Shown: positions 1 through 5,456 of the stretch, piece by piece
Numbering within the stretch: position 1 is the first letter of the stretch
Layout of the letters: the number at the start of each line of letters is the position of its first letter
DNA from: Clostridiales bacterium
Lineage (GTDB): Bacteria; Bacillota; Clostridia; Oscillospirales; Oscillospiraceae
NCBI GenBank assembly: GCA_004556965.1
Contig: SFFE01000023.1
Span: forward strand, 1 to 17,108
Length of the DNA stretch: 17,108 bases
Direction of reading: 5' to 3'
Translations under genes and position numbers: made by a program
Notes under the pieces: model-generated
Told to the model about the DNA's origin: nothing
What the model saw: only the letters and a program-made list of their open reading frames with translations
Databases searched by the model: none

Positions 1-43
1 TGGCCGGATAAAGTTTCGAATTTGTCTCGTTTCTTGCTGCTAT

Positions 44-96
44 CCCTTCCTCTTTGGGCAAAACTTGATTTATTCAGCGTTTACTCAAGGGGAAGG
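44..96. repeat. Nested inverted repeat in gene-free left edge
   Basis: Positions 1-130 contain no convincing gene. CCCTTCC (44-50) can pair with GGGAAGG (90-96), and inside it CTTGA (64-68) can pair with TCAAG (85-89). This gives a pyrimidine arm, a small hairpin and a purine arm. On the minus strand the layout loosely recalls the CTCCACATCC-type hairpin units elsewhere in the window, but that motif is absent here. The relationship is therefore only a suspicion. Confidence 0.3.
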
Positions 97-130
97 CTTG
101 GTCTGCGGACGGGGGACGCGGGGGTGCAAT

Positions 131-164
131 AAACCGCACCGTGCCGGATGGCACGGTGCGGTTT
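131..164 (-). terminator. Hairpin terminator after spoIIR
   Basis: AAACCGCACCGTGCC (131-145) pairs perfectly over 15 bp with 150-164 around a four-base loop. It lies 13 bases beyond the spoIIR stop codon on the minus strand. The stem ends in GGTTT followed by ATTGC, so the U-tract is short. It is best read as an intrinsic terminator for the leftward genes, possibly working from both sides. Confidence 0.7.
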
Positions 165-177
165 CCATCATTGAAGT

Positions 178-777
178 TCACTTCTCCAGCCGCTCCGTCA
201 GCTTCCCCCACAGCTCCAGCAGGCGGAAGCGCAGCACGTAGCCGTCGCCGTCCTCGGTGATGAGCTTCACATCGTCGTCGGAGAGCGTTTCGACCGCGCG
301 GTCGGACAGGCTCGACTCCATGCACAGCGGCGGGAAAATGACGCACCACCAGTTGTGCCCCTCCCCTGCGCCGAGCGTGACGCGCAGCGACGTGTACACG
401 CCTGCCGGGAGCGAGAATGTCTCATACTCCCGCGTGGGGTAGCGCTCCGGCCCGAGCGTGACGGTCACGGCGTCGGGCGTAACGGTGCGAGCGGCCTGCG
501 CAACGCCGTCAAGATTCGCGGCGATGATCTCCTGCGCCGCATCGACGTCCGTCACATCCGCAAGCTTCGGTTCGAGGTACGCCAGCACCGCGTCGCGCAC
601 CTGCAGCTTCACCGCCTGCGCCTCGTCCGCATCGGACGCCGCGATCACGTGCAGGCGCACGAGCTTGCCCGCCAGCACCTGCTGCCGTCCCTGCGCCCAC
701 GTGCCGCACAGCAGCGTGAAGCACAGCGCCAGCAGCAGCGCCAGCTCCCAGGGTCTCAGTTTCCGTTCCGCTTCCAT
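178..777 (-). CDS. spoIIR: Stage II sporulation protein R (SpoIIR)
   Basis: In Bacillus, SpoIIR is the forespore-made, secreted signal that triggers SpoIIGA-dependent processing of pro-sigma-E in the mother cell. This 199-residue protein has a hydrophobic N-terminal segment (about residues 10-28) consistent with a signal peptide or anchor. It also carries the family hallmarks RLHVIAASD (41-49) and GEGHNWWCVIFPPLC (138-152). The frame is open upstream to 939, but the ATG at 777 is preceded by AAGGAG at a nine-base spacing and gives the expected N-terminus, so it was chosen. It lies downstream of ispE, separated by a hairpin terminator. No clear sigma-F promoter was identified in that gap. Its presence is the main evidence for a sporulating, or recently sporulating, lineage. 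Confidence 0.93.
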   Translation of the reverse strand: MEAERKLRPWELALLLALCFTLLCGTWAQGRQQVLAGKLVRLHVIAASDADEAQAVKLQVRDAVLAYLEPKLADVTDVDAAQEIIAANLDGVAQAARTVTPDAVTVTLGPERYPTREYETFSLPAGVYTSLRVTLGAGEGHNWWCVIFPPLCMESSLSDRAVETLSDDDVKLITEDGDGYVLRFRLLELWGKLTERLEK

Positions 778-803
778 GTATGACAACTCCTTTGCTATGT
801 AAC

Positions 804-838
804 AAAATCCGCCGGCACAGATAGTGTCGGCGGATTTT
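804..838 (-). terminator. Intrinsic terminator between ispE and spoIIR
   Basis: AAAATCCGCCG and CGGCGGATTTT form a long stem (804-838) around a short loop. On the minus strand it ends in GGATTTTGTT. It begins about 30 bases after the ispE stop and ends about 25 bases before the spoIIR start. It would separate the two genes transcriptionally or reduce read-through into spoIIR. Confidence 0.75.
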
Positions 839-869
839 CCGGTTTTTAATCCAAAGAAGCTTTCATTTT

Positions 870-1742
870 TTACACTTCGAGCCGGTCGATCGTCTCGGTG
901 CAGAAGCACTCGCGGTAGTTTTTGTGCAGCGCGCGCCACGCGTTCTCGGCGCTGGCACGATCCGGGAACAGGCCGAACACTGCCGAGCCGGTGCCGCTCA
1001 TGACGGCGCCGAGCGCCCCGTAGTCGAGCAGGGTGCTCTTGATGGCGTTGATCTCCCCGGCGCGGCGGTCAAGCACGTCCTCAAAGACGTTGTACATCCG
1101 CCGGGCGAGCCGCTGCCGGTCGCCGTGCTCCAGCGCGGCGAGGATGCCGTCCGTATCCGGGCGGCAGCGGGAGGCGCGGCTGTCCACGCGGGAAAACAGC
1201 TCCGGCGTGGAGATCGGGAAATCCGGCTTGCAGATGACGACGTCCGTGCGCGCCATGGGGGGCAGCGGCGTGAGGATCTCGCCCCGCCCCTCGGCCAGCA
1301 TCGTGCCGCCCGCCACACAATAGGGCACGTCAGACCCCAACTGCGCGCCGAGCCGCTCCAGCTCCGCGCAGGACAGTCCCGCGTGCAGGTGCGCGTTGAG
1401 CGCGCGCAGCACCGCCGCCGCGTCGGACGAGCCGCCGCCCAGCCCCGCGCACACGGGGATGCGCTTGCGCAGGCGCACGAACGCGCCGAGGTCGGAATGT
1501 CCCGTCTCGGTGAGAAACAGCTTCGCCGCGCGCACGGCGATGTTGTGCTCGTCGCACGGGAGAAAGCGCCGGTCCGACTGCGCGGAAAATGCGCCCGAGT
1601 GGTTCAGAATGATGTGCACGTCGTCGTGCAGCGCCACGCTCTGCATCACCATGCGCAGATCATGAAACCCGTCGCGCCGCCGCGCAAGCACGTCCAGCGA
1701 GAGATTCAGTTTTGCATACGCCTTCGTGCGAATTGTGTCCAT
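870..1742 (-). CDS. ispE: 4-diphosphocytidyl-2-C-methyl-D-erythritol kinase (IspE)
   Basis: IspE phosphorylates CDP-methylerythritol with ATP in the cytosolic MEP pathway to isoprenoid precursors. The 290-residue product fits the family length (about 280-300). It shows the GHMP-kinase signatures: KAYAKLNLSLDV near residue 7 with the likely active-site lysine K11, the glycine-rich ATP loop PVCAGLGGGSSDAAA (96-110), the active-site aspartate in GSDVPY (D138), and the C-terminal motif SGTGSAVFGLF. The frame opens further upstream to 1778. The ATG at 1742 was preferred because GGGAG lies seven bases before it and homologues begin close to this point. The upstream gap to apgM is filled by a structured repeat, and an intrinsic terminator follows the gene. 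Confidence 0.95.
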   Translation of the reverse strand: MDTIRTKAYAKLNLSLDVLARRRDGFHDLRMVMQSVALHDDVHIILNHSGAFSAQSDRRFLPCDEHNIAVRAAKLFLTETGHSDLGAFVRLRKRIPVCAGLGGGSSDAAAVLRALNAHLHAGLSCAELERLGAQLGSDVPYCVAGGTMLAEGRGEILTPLPPMARTDVVICKPDFPISTPELFSRVDSRASRCRPDTDGILAALEHGDRQRLARRMYNVFEDVLDRRAGEINAIKSTLLDYGALGAVMSGTGSAVFGLFPDRASAENAWRALHKNYRECFCTETIDRLEV

Positions 1743-1792
1743 ACCCATTCTCCCAACGTCAAAAGGGATTTGCCCCACTTCCTATCAGCGGT

Positions 1793-1975
1793 TTCAAAAA
1801 AGCCTCGCAGAGTTTCGCCGCCGCAGCGGCGAAAAAATTCCAATCGTTTTTCCCAGCGACATGTGCGGTGGGAAAAACACTTCTCGCGGAGGGAACGTGC
1901 GCGCCTCCGGCGCGTGCGCTGAGCGCAGCGCACTCCCCCTTCGATTGGCAACCCAGCGTTAGCGGTTGCCAATCG
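1793..1975 (-). repeat. Structured intergenic element, copy A (apgM-ispE gap)
   Basis: This is the first of two related ~190-nt elements; the other is at 4440-4632. The conserved core, read on the minus strand, runs from GCACGTT (1894-1900) to a run of Ts near 1796. Stem 1 pairs TGGGAAAAAC and GTTTTTCCCA (1869-1878 with 1846-1855) around the loop CCGCACATGTCGC (minus strand), which is identical in copy B. Stem 2 pairs TTTCGCCGC with GCGGCGAAA (1813-1821 with 1826-1834). A variable terminal hairpin (1942-1953 with 1964-1975) contains the apgM stop codon, and a GGGGG tract lies next to it. Between these are two more local hairpins. Orientation is given relative to the flanking minus-strand genes. 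Confidence 0.8.
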
Positions 1976-3206
1976 ACATTTTCTCAAACAGCATGTCCAT
2001 CAGCGCCACGCCGTCGTCCACGCTCGGCCCCTTGCGGCCGTTTTCCTCCGTGTACGGCAGGCCGGAGCCTTCGCGCACGCGGCTGTCATAGATCACGAAC
2101 GGCACCGGGTCTGCGCCGTGCGCGCCGTTTTTCATATAGGTCATGTGGTCGCTCAGCAACAGGATGCGGAAATCCTCGCCCGCAGCGCGCAGCGCGTCCG
2201 TCACCGGCTGCACCACGGAATCCGACAGGCGCTCGATGGAGTAGATCTTATGCTCCAGATCATGGTTGTGCGTCGCCTCGTCCGGCCCCTCCAGATGCAG
2301 CGCCACGAAGTCGTGCGTTTTCAGCACGTCGAGCGCAGCGGCCACCTTCGCGGCGTAGTCCGTGTCCCACTCGCCGGTGGCGGTGGGCACCGTGACCGGC
2401 TCCAGTCCCGACAGCACGCCGATGCCATGGCACAGCGGCACGGCGGAGACCACGCCGCCGTCCGCGCCGTAGCGCGCCTTGAAATCCGGCAGGGACGCCG
2501 CCGTCCCCTCCGCCCAGAACCAGATGCCGTTCGCGGGCAGCAGACCCTCCGCGCGGCGCGCCTCGTTGATCGGGTGGTGGTCGAGAATCTCATGCGCGCG
2601 GAGCATCAGGTTTTTCAGCACTGCGGCGTTGTCGCACCCGCTCGGCAGCAGCGGCCCGACCTGCTCGTTCAGATGGTCGTGCGGCGGCGCGAGCCGGATG
2701 CCCTTCAGATCCGCGTGCTTCTGCACGGCGAGATGCCGGAACGACGAGCCCTTGTGCACGCGCATCCCGGCGTAGTCCGCCAGCGGACGGAAATCCGGGT
2801 GGTCAAACAGCATCGTAATGAGGTCGTCCGACACCTTGCCCTCAATGGAGCCGGCGCTGTGCGAAAGGATGCGCTTTTCCTCCAGCGGTATGTCCCCATC
2901 CTCATATGTCACCATGTTGCAGCGGTAGCAGGCGTCGCCGGGTTCGAGCACGATGCCGGAGGCCGCAGCCTCCAGCGGCGCGCGGCCGAAGAAGTATTTG
3001 CGCGGCGAGCAGCCGAAGATCGACATGATGGCCGTGTCGCTGCCGGGGGCGTACCCGTCCGGTACGTTTTTCACGCTGCCGAGCACGCCGTGCGCAGCAA
3101 GCTCGTCGATCGCAGCCTTGTTGGAAACCTCCAGCGGCGTCTTTCCGCCGAGCTCCTCCACGGGGTGGTCGGCCATGCCGTCGCCGATGATGAGCAGATA
3201 TTTCAT
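1959..3206 (-). CDS. apgM: ApgM-type cofactor-independent phosphoglycerate mutase (or homoserine kinase-like)
   Basis: The 415-residue product belongs to the alkaline-phosphatase-fold ApgM family, which interconverts 2- and 3-phosphoglycerate without 2,3-BPG. A bacterial branch with this N-terminus has been proposed to act as an alternative homoserine kinase, so the substrate is uncertain. Visible features are the metal-binding GDGMADHP start (residues 8-15), the likely phospho-acceptor serine in PGSDTA (S56), HLEGPDEATH, LLLSDH and NGAHGADPVPF, which supply later metal ligands. The ATG at 3206 follows GAGAGG at nine bases; the longer open frame to 3518 crosses the promoter region and was rejected. 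The final codons and the stop lie inside the terminal hairpin of repeat copy A. It has its own promoter, divergent from the ATP synthase operon. Confidence 0.88.
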   Translation of the reverse strand: MKYLLIIGDGMADHPVEELGGKTPLEVSNKAAIDELAAHGVLGSVKNVPDGYAPGSDTAIMSIFGCSPRKYFFGRAPLEAAASGIVLEPGDACYRCNMVTYEDGDIPLEEKRILSHSAGSIEGKVSDDLITMLFDHPDFRPLADYAGMRVHKGSSFRHLAVQKHADLKGIRLAPPHDHLNEQVGPLLPSGCDNAAVLKNLMLRAHEILDHHPINEARRAEGLLPANGIWFWAEGTAASLPDFKARYGADGGVVSAVPLCHGIGVLSGLEPVTVPTATGEWDTDYAAKVAAALDVLKTHDFVALHLEGPDEATHNHDLEHKIYSIERLSDSVVQPVTDALRAAGEDFRILLLSDHMTYMKNGAHGADPVPFVIYDSRVREGSGLPYTEENGRKGPSVDDGVALMDMLFEKMSIGNR

Positions 3207-3244
3207 AAACCAGAGCCTCTCTTTCATCTGTATGCATTTTCTGT

Positions 3245-3273
3245 AGTATATACGATTTCCAGCCGTTTGTGAA
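3245..3273 (-). promoter_or_regulatory. Sigma-A-type promoter for apgM
   Basis: On the minus strand TTCACA (3273-3268) and TATACT (3250-3245) are separated by 17 bases, close to the housekeeping consensus. Transcription would start near 3238, about 30 bases before the apgM ATG. This is a sequence match only. Confidence 0.65.
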
Positions 3274-3304
3274 GAACTTTCCGCGCCGGTGTGCGTCGGC
3301 AAAG

Positions 3305-3341
3305 GCAAATGTTCCTCGACTTTGGTCGATTTGCTGTTTTT
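3305..3341 (+). terminator. Hairpin plus T-run between divergent promoters
   Basis: GCAAA (3305-3309) pairs with TTTGC (3330-3334), with a one-sided bulge, and TCGAC (3316-3320) pairs with GTCGA (3325-3329). A T-run follows at 3336-3341. It has the form of an intrinsic terminator on the plus strand, between the apgM and atp promoters. It would stop transcription antisense to apgM from entering the atp operon. It could instead be an operator dyad. Confidence 0.45.
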
Positions 3342-3363
3342 TCGCTTTGCAGTATTGAAAGTT

Positions 3364-3393
3364 TTGACAAAGTATTTCAAAACATGATATAGT
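3364..3393 (+). promoter_or_regulatory. Sigma-A-type promoter for the ATP synthase operon
   Basis: TTGACA (3364-3369) and TATAGT (3388-3393) are separated by 18 bases in an AT-rich stretch that stands out from the GC-rich surroundings. The predicted start is near 3400, leaving a leader of about 55 nt before atpI. No other comparable promoter was seen inside the atp cluster. Confidence 0.75.
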
Positions 3394-3399
3394 ATTTTT

Positions 3400-3437
3400 G
3401 CTAAGTTTTCGCTAAGATCGCGCGCAGACGGCGCGCG
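3400..3437 (+). promoter_or_regulatory. atp leader: direct repeat and GC-only hairpin before the atpI ribosome site
   Basis: GCTAAG occurs at 3400-3405 and again at 3411-3416, spaced 11 bp (about one helical turn) at the predicted transcription start. It is followed by a 7-bp GC-only stem, CGCGCGC (3419-3425) with GCGCGCG (3431-3437), ending four bases before the GGAGG ribosome site. The repeat could be an operator and the stem could affect initiation. Both roles are inference. Confidence 0.4.
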
Positions 3438-3454
3438 GCACGGAGGTGACAAAA

Positions 3455-3751
3455 TTGGGTGCAGGATCGTATGTGCTCGGCGGTCTGGCCGGACTCGTGT
3501 TCGGGCTTGCCGTGGCATGGTGCAACATGCTGCTGACCAAGCGCAGCATGCAGAAGCAGGAGGCTTCGGCGATCATGGGCGTGAACGTCCTGCGGCAGGT
3601 GATCAACATCGCCGCGCTGGCGCTGGTATTCCTGCTGCGCAACGTCATTCCGCTGCCGGTCTACGGCACGCTCATCGGCACCGCGCTCGGTCTGTCCGCC
3701 GGCAACGTGCTGTTCGTCTGGCTCCTGACCAAAAAGATGGAGCAAAAATGA
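3455..3751 (+). CDS. atpI: AtpI-like small membrane protein of the ATP synthase operon
   Basis: This is a 98-residue hydrophobic protein with about three predicted membrane segments (near 7-26, 40-62 and 66-90) and a basic, charged C-terminus. Its position as first gene before atpB and its hydrophobic profile match the AtpI family, which is poorly conserved in sequence and is thought to help assemble the c-ring. The start is taken as TTG at 3455, eight bases after GGAGG. A GTG at 3446 overlaps the ribosome site itself and is unlikely. The assignment rests mainly on position and topology, so another small membrane protein is possible. Confidence 0.7.
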   Translation: MGAGSYVLGGLAGLVFGLAVAWCNMLLTKRSMQKQEASAIMGVNVLRQVINIAALALVFLLRNVIPLPVYGTLIGTALGLSAGNVLFVWLLTKKMEQK

Positions 3752-3769
3752 TCCCGGAGGGTGAGGAAA

Positions 3770-4438
3770 TTGGAGCATTCATCAAACGTACTGTTCAGCA
3801 TCGGTCCGCTGGAGGTTACAAAAGTGGTCGTCACGATGTGGGTCATCATCGCGGTGCTGGCGCTGGTCTCCTTTTTGGCGACGCGGAAGCTCAGGGACGT
3901 GCCCGGCCCGCTGCAAAATGCGGCGGAAATGGCCATTGAAAGCCTACAGAACTTCTTCGGCGACATCATGGGAAAGGAGAACGCCCGCCGTTATTTCCCC
4001 ATTATGGCGACGTTTTTTATTTTTATCGTCGTTTCAAACTACTCCGGCCTGCTGCCCGGCGCGGGCGGCGGCTTCGCCGTGCCGACGGCGTGCCTGTCGG
4101 TGACGGCGGGTCTGGCTGCCGTGGCGTTTTTCACCACGCACACTGTGGGCATTCAGCGGCAGGGCGTCGGAGGATATCTGAAATCGTTTCTCAAGCCGTT
4201 TCTTCTGATGCTGCCGCTCACGCTCATTGAGCAGGTCGTGCGTCCGTTCTCGCTCGCGCTGCGACTGTACGGCAACCTCTACGGCGAGGAAATGGTCACC
4301 GAGCAGCTCGGCGAGCTGTTCCCGATCGGTCTGCCGCTGGTCATGCAGGTGCTGAGTCTGCTGTTCTGCCTGATCCAGGCCATCGTCTTCACCATGCTGC
4401 TGTCCATCTACATCACGGAAGCGACCGGCGAAGAATAA
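3770..4438 (+). CDS. atpB: F-type ATP synthase subunit a
   Basis: Subunit a forms the two ion half-channels next to the c-ring in the membrane Fo sector. The 222-residue product has five or so hydrophobic segments. It contains the diagnostic RPFSLALRLYGNLYGEE block (residues 158-174), in which R165 corresponds to the essential stator arginine (E. coli R210). The start is taken as TTG at 3770, nine bases after GGAGG (3756-3760). The in-frame GTG at 3761 directly abuts that site and is a poor start. Seventeen bases separate it from atpI. A variable hairpin begins immediately after its stop codon, as part of repeat copy B. Confidence 0.95.
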   Translation: MEHSSNVLFSIGPLEVTKVVVTMWVIIAVLALVSFLATRKLRDVPGPLQNAAEMAIESLQNFFGDIMGKENARRYFPIMATFFIFIVVSNYSGLLPGAGGGFAVPTACLSVTAGLAAVAFFTTHTVGIQRQGVGGYLKSFLKPFLLMLPLTLIEQVVRPFSLALRLYGNLYGEEMVTEQLGELFPIGLPLVMQVLSLLFCLIQAIVFTMLLSIYITEATGEE

Positions 4439-4439
4439 G

Positions 4440-4632
4440 TAGTCCAAAAAGCTGTGCTTTTTGGACTAGAGGGGGAAGCGGCCTGCCGCAACGCACTCGC
4501 TGTCCGCCAAAGTCGGACAACTCGCACGTTTGCAGGCCGAGAAGTATTTTCTCCACCGCACATGTCGCTGGAGAAAATGATTGAATTTTCTTTCGCCGCT
4601 CCGGCGGCGAAACTCTACGAGGTTTTTTCAGT
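4440..4632 (+). repeat. Structured intergenic element, copy B (atpB-atpE gap)
   Basis: This is the second copy of the element at 1793-1975. The core (4524-4630) is about 80% identical by eye to copy A. Stem 1 is ATTTTCTCCA (4546-4555) with TGGAGAAAAT (4569-4578), against GTTTTTCCCA/TGGGAAAAAC in copy A: three pairs change on both sides, so the helix is preserved. The 13-base loop is identical. Stem 2 (4591-4599 with 4604-4612) is identical, followed by CTCTRCGAGG and a T-run. The outer part differs: a hairpin TAGTCCAAAAAGC/GCTTTTTGGACTA just after the atpB stop, GGGGG, and a GGCCTGC/GCAGGCC arm enclosing GTCCG/CGGAC. It ends about 30 bases before the atpE ribosome site. Confidence 0.8.
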
Positions 4633-4678
4633 TTAAGTTTAAAAATAATTTGAACATATCTTTAGGAGGAAACATACT

Positions 4679-4906
4679 ATGAGTTCAGCCATCATCGCAC
4701 TGGCCGCCGCACTGGCAGTCGCCCTGAGTACCATCGGCCCCGGCATCGGACAGGGCATCACCGCAGCCAAGGCCATGGACGCCATCGCCCGTCAGCCGGA
4801 AGCCGCCGGCAACATCCGCAGCAGCATGATCATCGCCATGGCGCTGATGGAAGCGCTGACCATCTATGGCCTTCTGATCGCGTTCATGCTCGTCGGTAAG
4901 ATCTGA
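4679..4906 (+). CDS. atpE: F-type ATP synthase subunit c (proteolipid)
   Basis: Subunit c is the 75-residue hairpin of two membrane helices that forms the rotating ring. The polar loop ARQPEA (residues 37-42) is intact and the ion-binding carboxylate is E58 in MEALTIYG. Q25 and Y63 sit where Na+-binding rings have their Q and Y, but the position after the glutamate is alanine (A59) and the next is leucine, not Ser/Thr. The block closely resembles chloroplast and cyanobacterial c subunits, so proton coupling is inferred. The ATG at 4679 has the strongest ribosome site in the operon (AGGAGG, nine-base spacing), fitting the high copy number of c. The upstream gap carries repeat copy B. Confidence 0.97.
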   Translation: MSSAIIALAAALAVALSTIGPGIGQGITAAKAMDAIARQPEAAGNIRSSMIIAMALMEALTIYGLLIAFMLVGKI

Positions 4907-4934
4907 GCGTCTGGCAGAAAGGAAGGCACACGTT

Positions 4935-5408
4935 TTGAGCATCAATCTGTCAGAACTGATCTGGACTGTGATCTGCTTTTTCGTGCTGCTGTTTGTGTTG
5001 AAGGCGCTGCTGTTCAACCCGCTGGTGAAATTCATGGACGAGCGCAAGGCGCGGATCGACCAGGGTCTGGCCGAGGGCCGTCAGGCGCAGCAGGCCAGAG
5101 CGGAAAATGACGCCATGCTGAGCGACGCGCTCCGGCAGCATACCGCCGAAGCCAGCCGCATTCTGGCTGAGGCCAAGGACGCCGACGAGCGAGAGCGCGC
5201 CGAGGCGCTGGTCTGCGCGCATCAGGAAGCCGCGCAGGCGATGCAGGCAGCACGCAAAAGTATCCGCACCGAGCAGGCTGCGGCAGAGGCTGAAATCGAC
5301 AGCCGCATGCCGGAGCTTGTCGCCGTGCTGACCGGCTCGCTGCTGGGCGACGTTCCCGGACAGGACGAGATCATCCGCCGGTGCGTCACAGCCGCAGGAG
5401 AATCTTAA
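4935..5408 (+). CDS. atpF: F-type ATP synthase subunit b (stand-alone copy)
   Basis: The 157-residue product has one N-terminal membrane helix (about 8-28), the family's FNPLVKFMDERKARI segment, and then a long charged, alanine-rich coiled coil, as expected for the peripheral stalk. The start is TTG at 4935, about ten bases after AAGGAAGG; no ATG fits. It lies 28 bases after atpE. The next gene also begins with a b-like membrane anchor and coiled coil, so this protein probably acts as one half of a b/b' type heteromeric stalk. Which should be called b and which b' cannot be decided from sequence alone. Confidence 0.9.
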   Translation: MSINLSELIWTVICFFVLLFVLKALLFNPLVKFMDERKARIDQGLAEGRQAQQARAENDAMLSDALRQHTAEASRILAEAKDADERERAEALVCAHQEAAQAMQAARKSIRTEQAAAEAEIDSRMPELVAVLTGSLLGDVPGQDEIIRRCVTAAGES

Positions 5409-5456
5409 CCATATGATCACAGACAATTTTAGAGAAAGAAGGAGGGTGAGGCAGAC

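Noticed and set aside
1706..1987. Arginine/cysteine-rich 93-residue frame across repeat copy A
   Set aside because: It overlaps the ends of ispE and apgM, has biased composition, and its similarity to copy B breaks frame.
4454..4636. 60-residue open frame inside repeat copy B
   Set aside because: The matching part of copy A is read in a different frame with indels not divisible by three, and the conservation follows RNA stems rather than codons.
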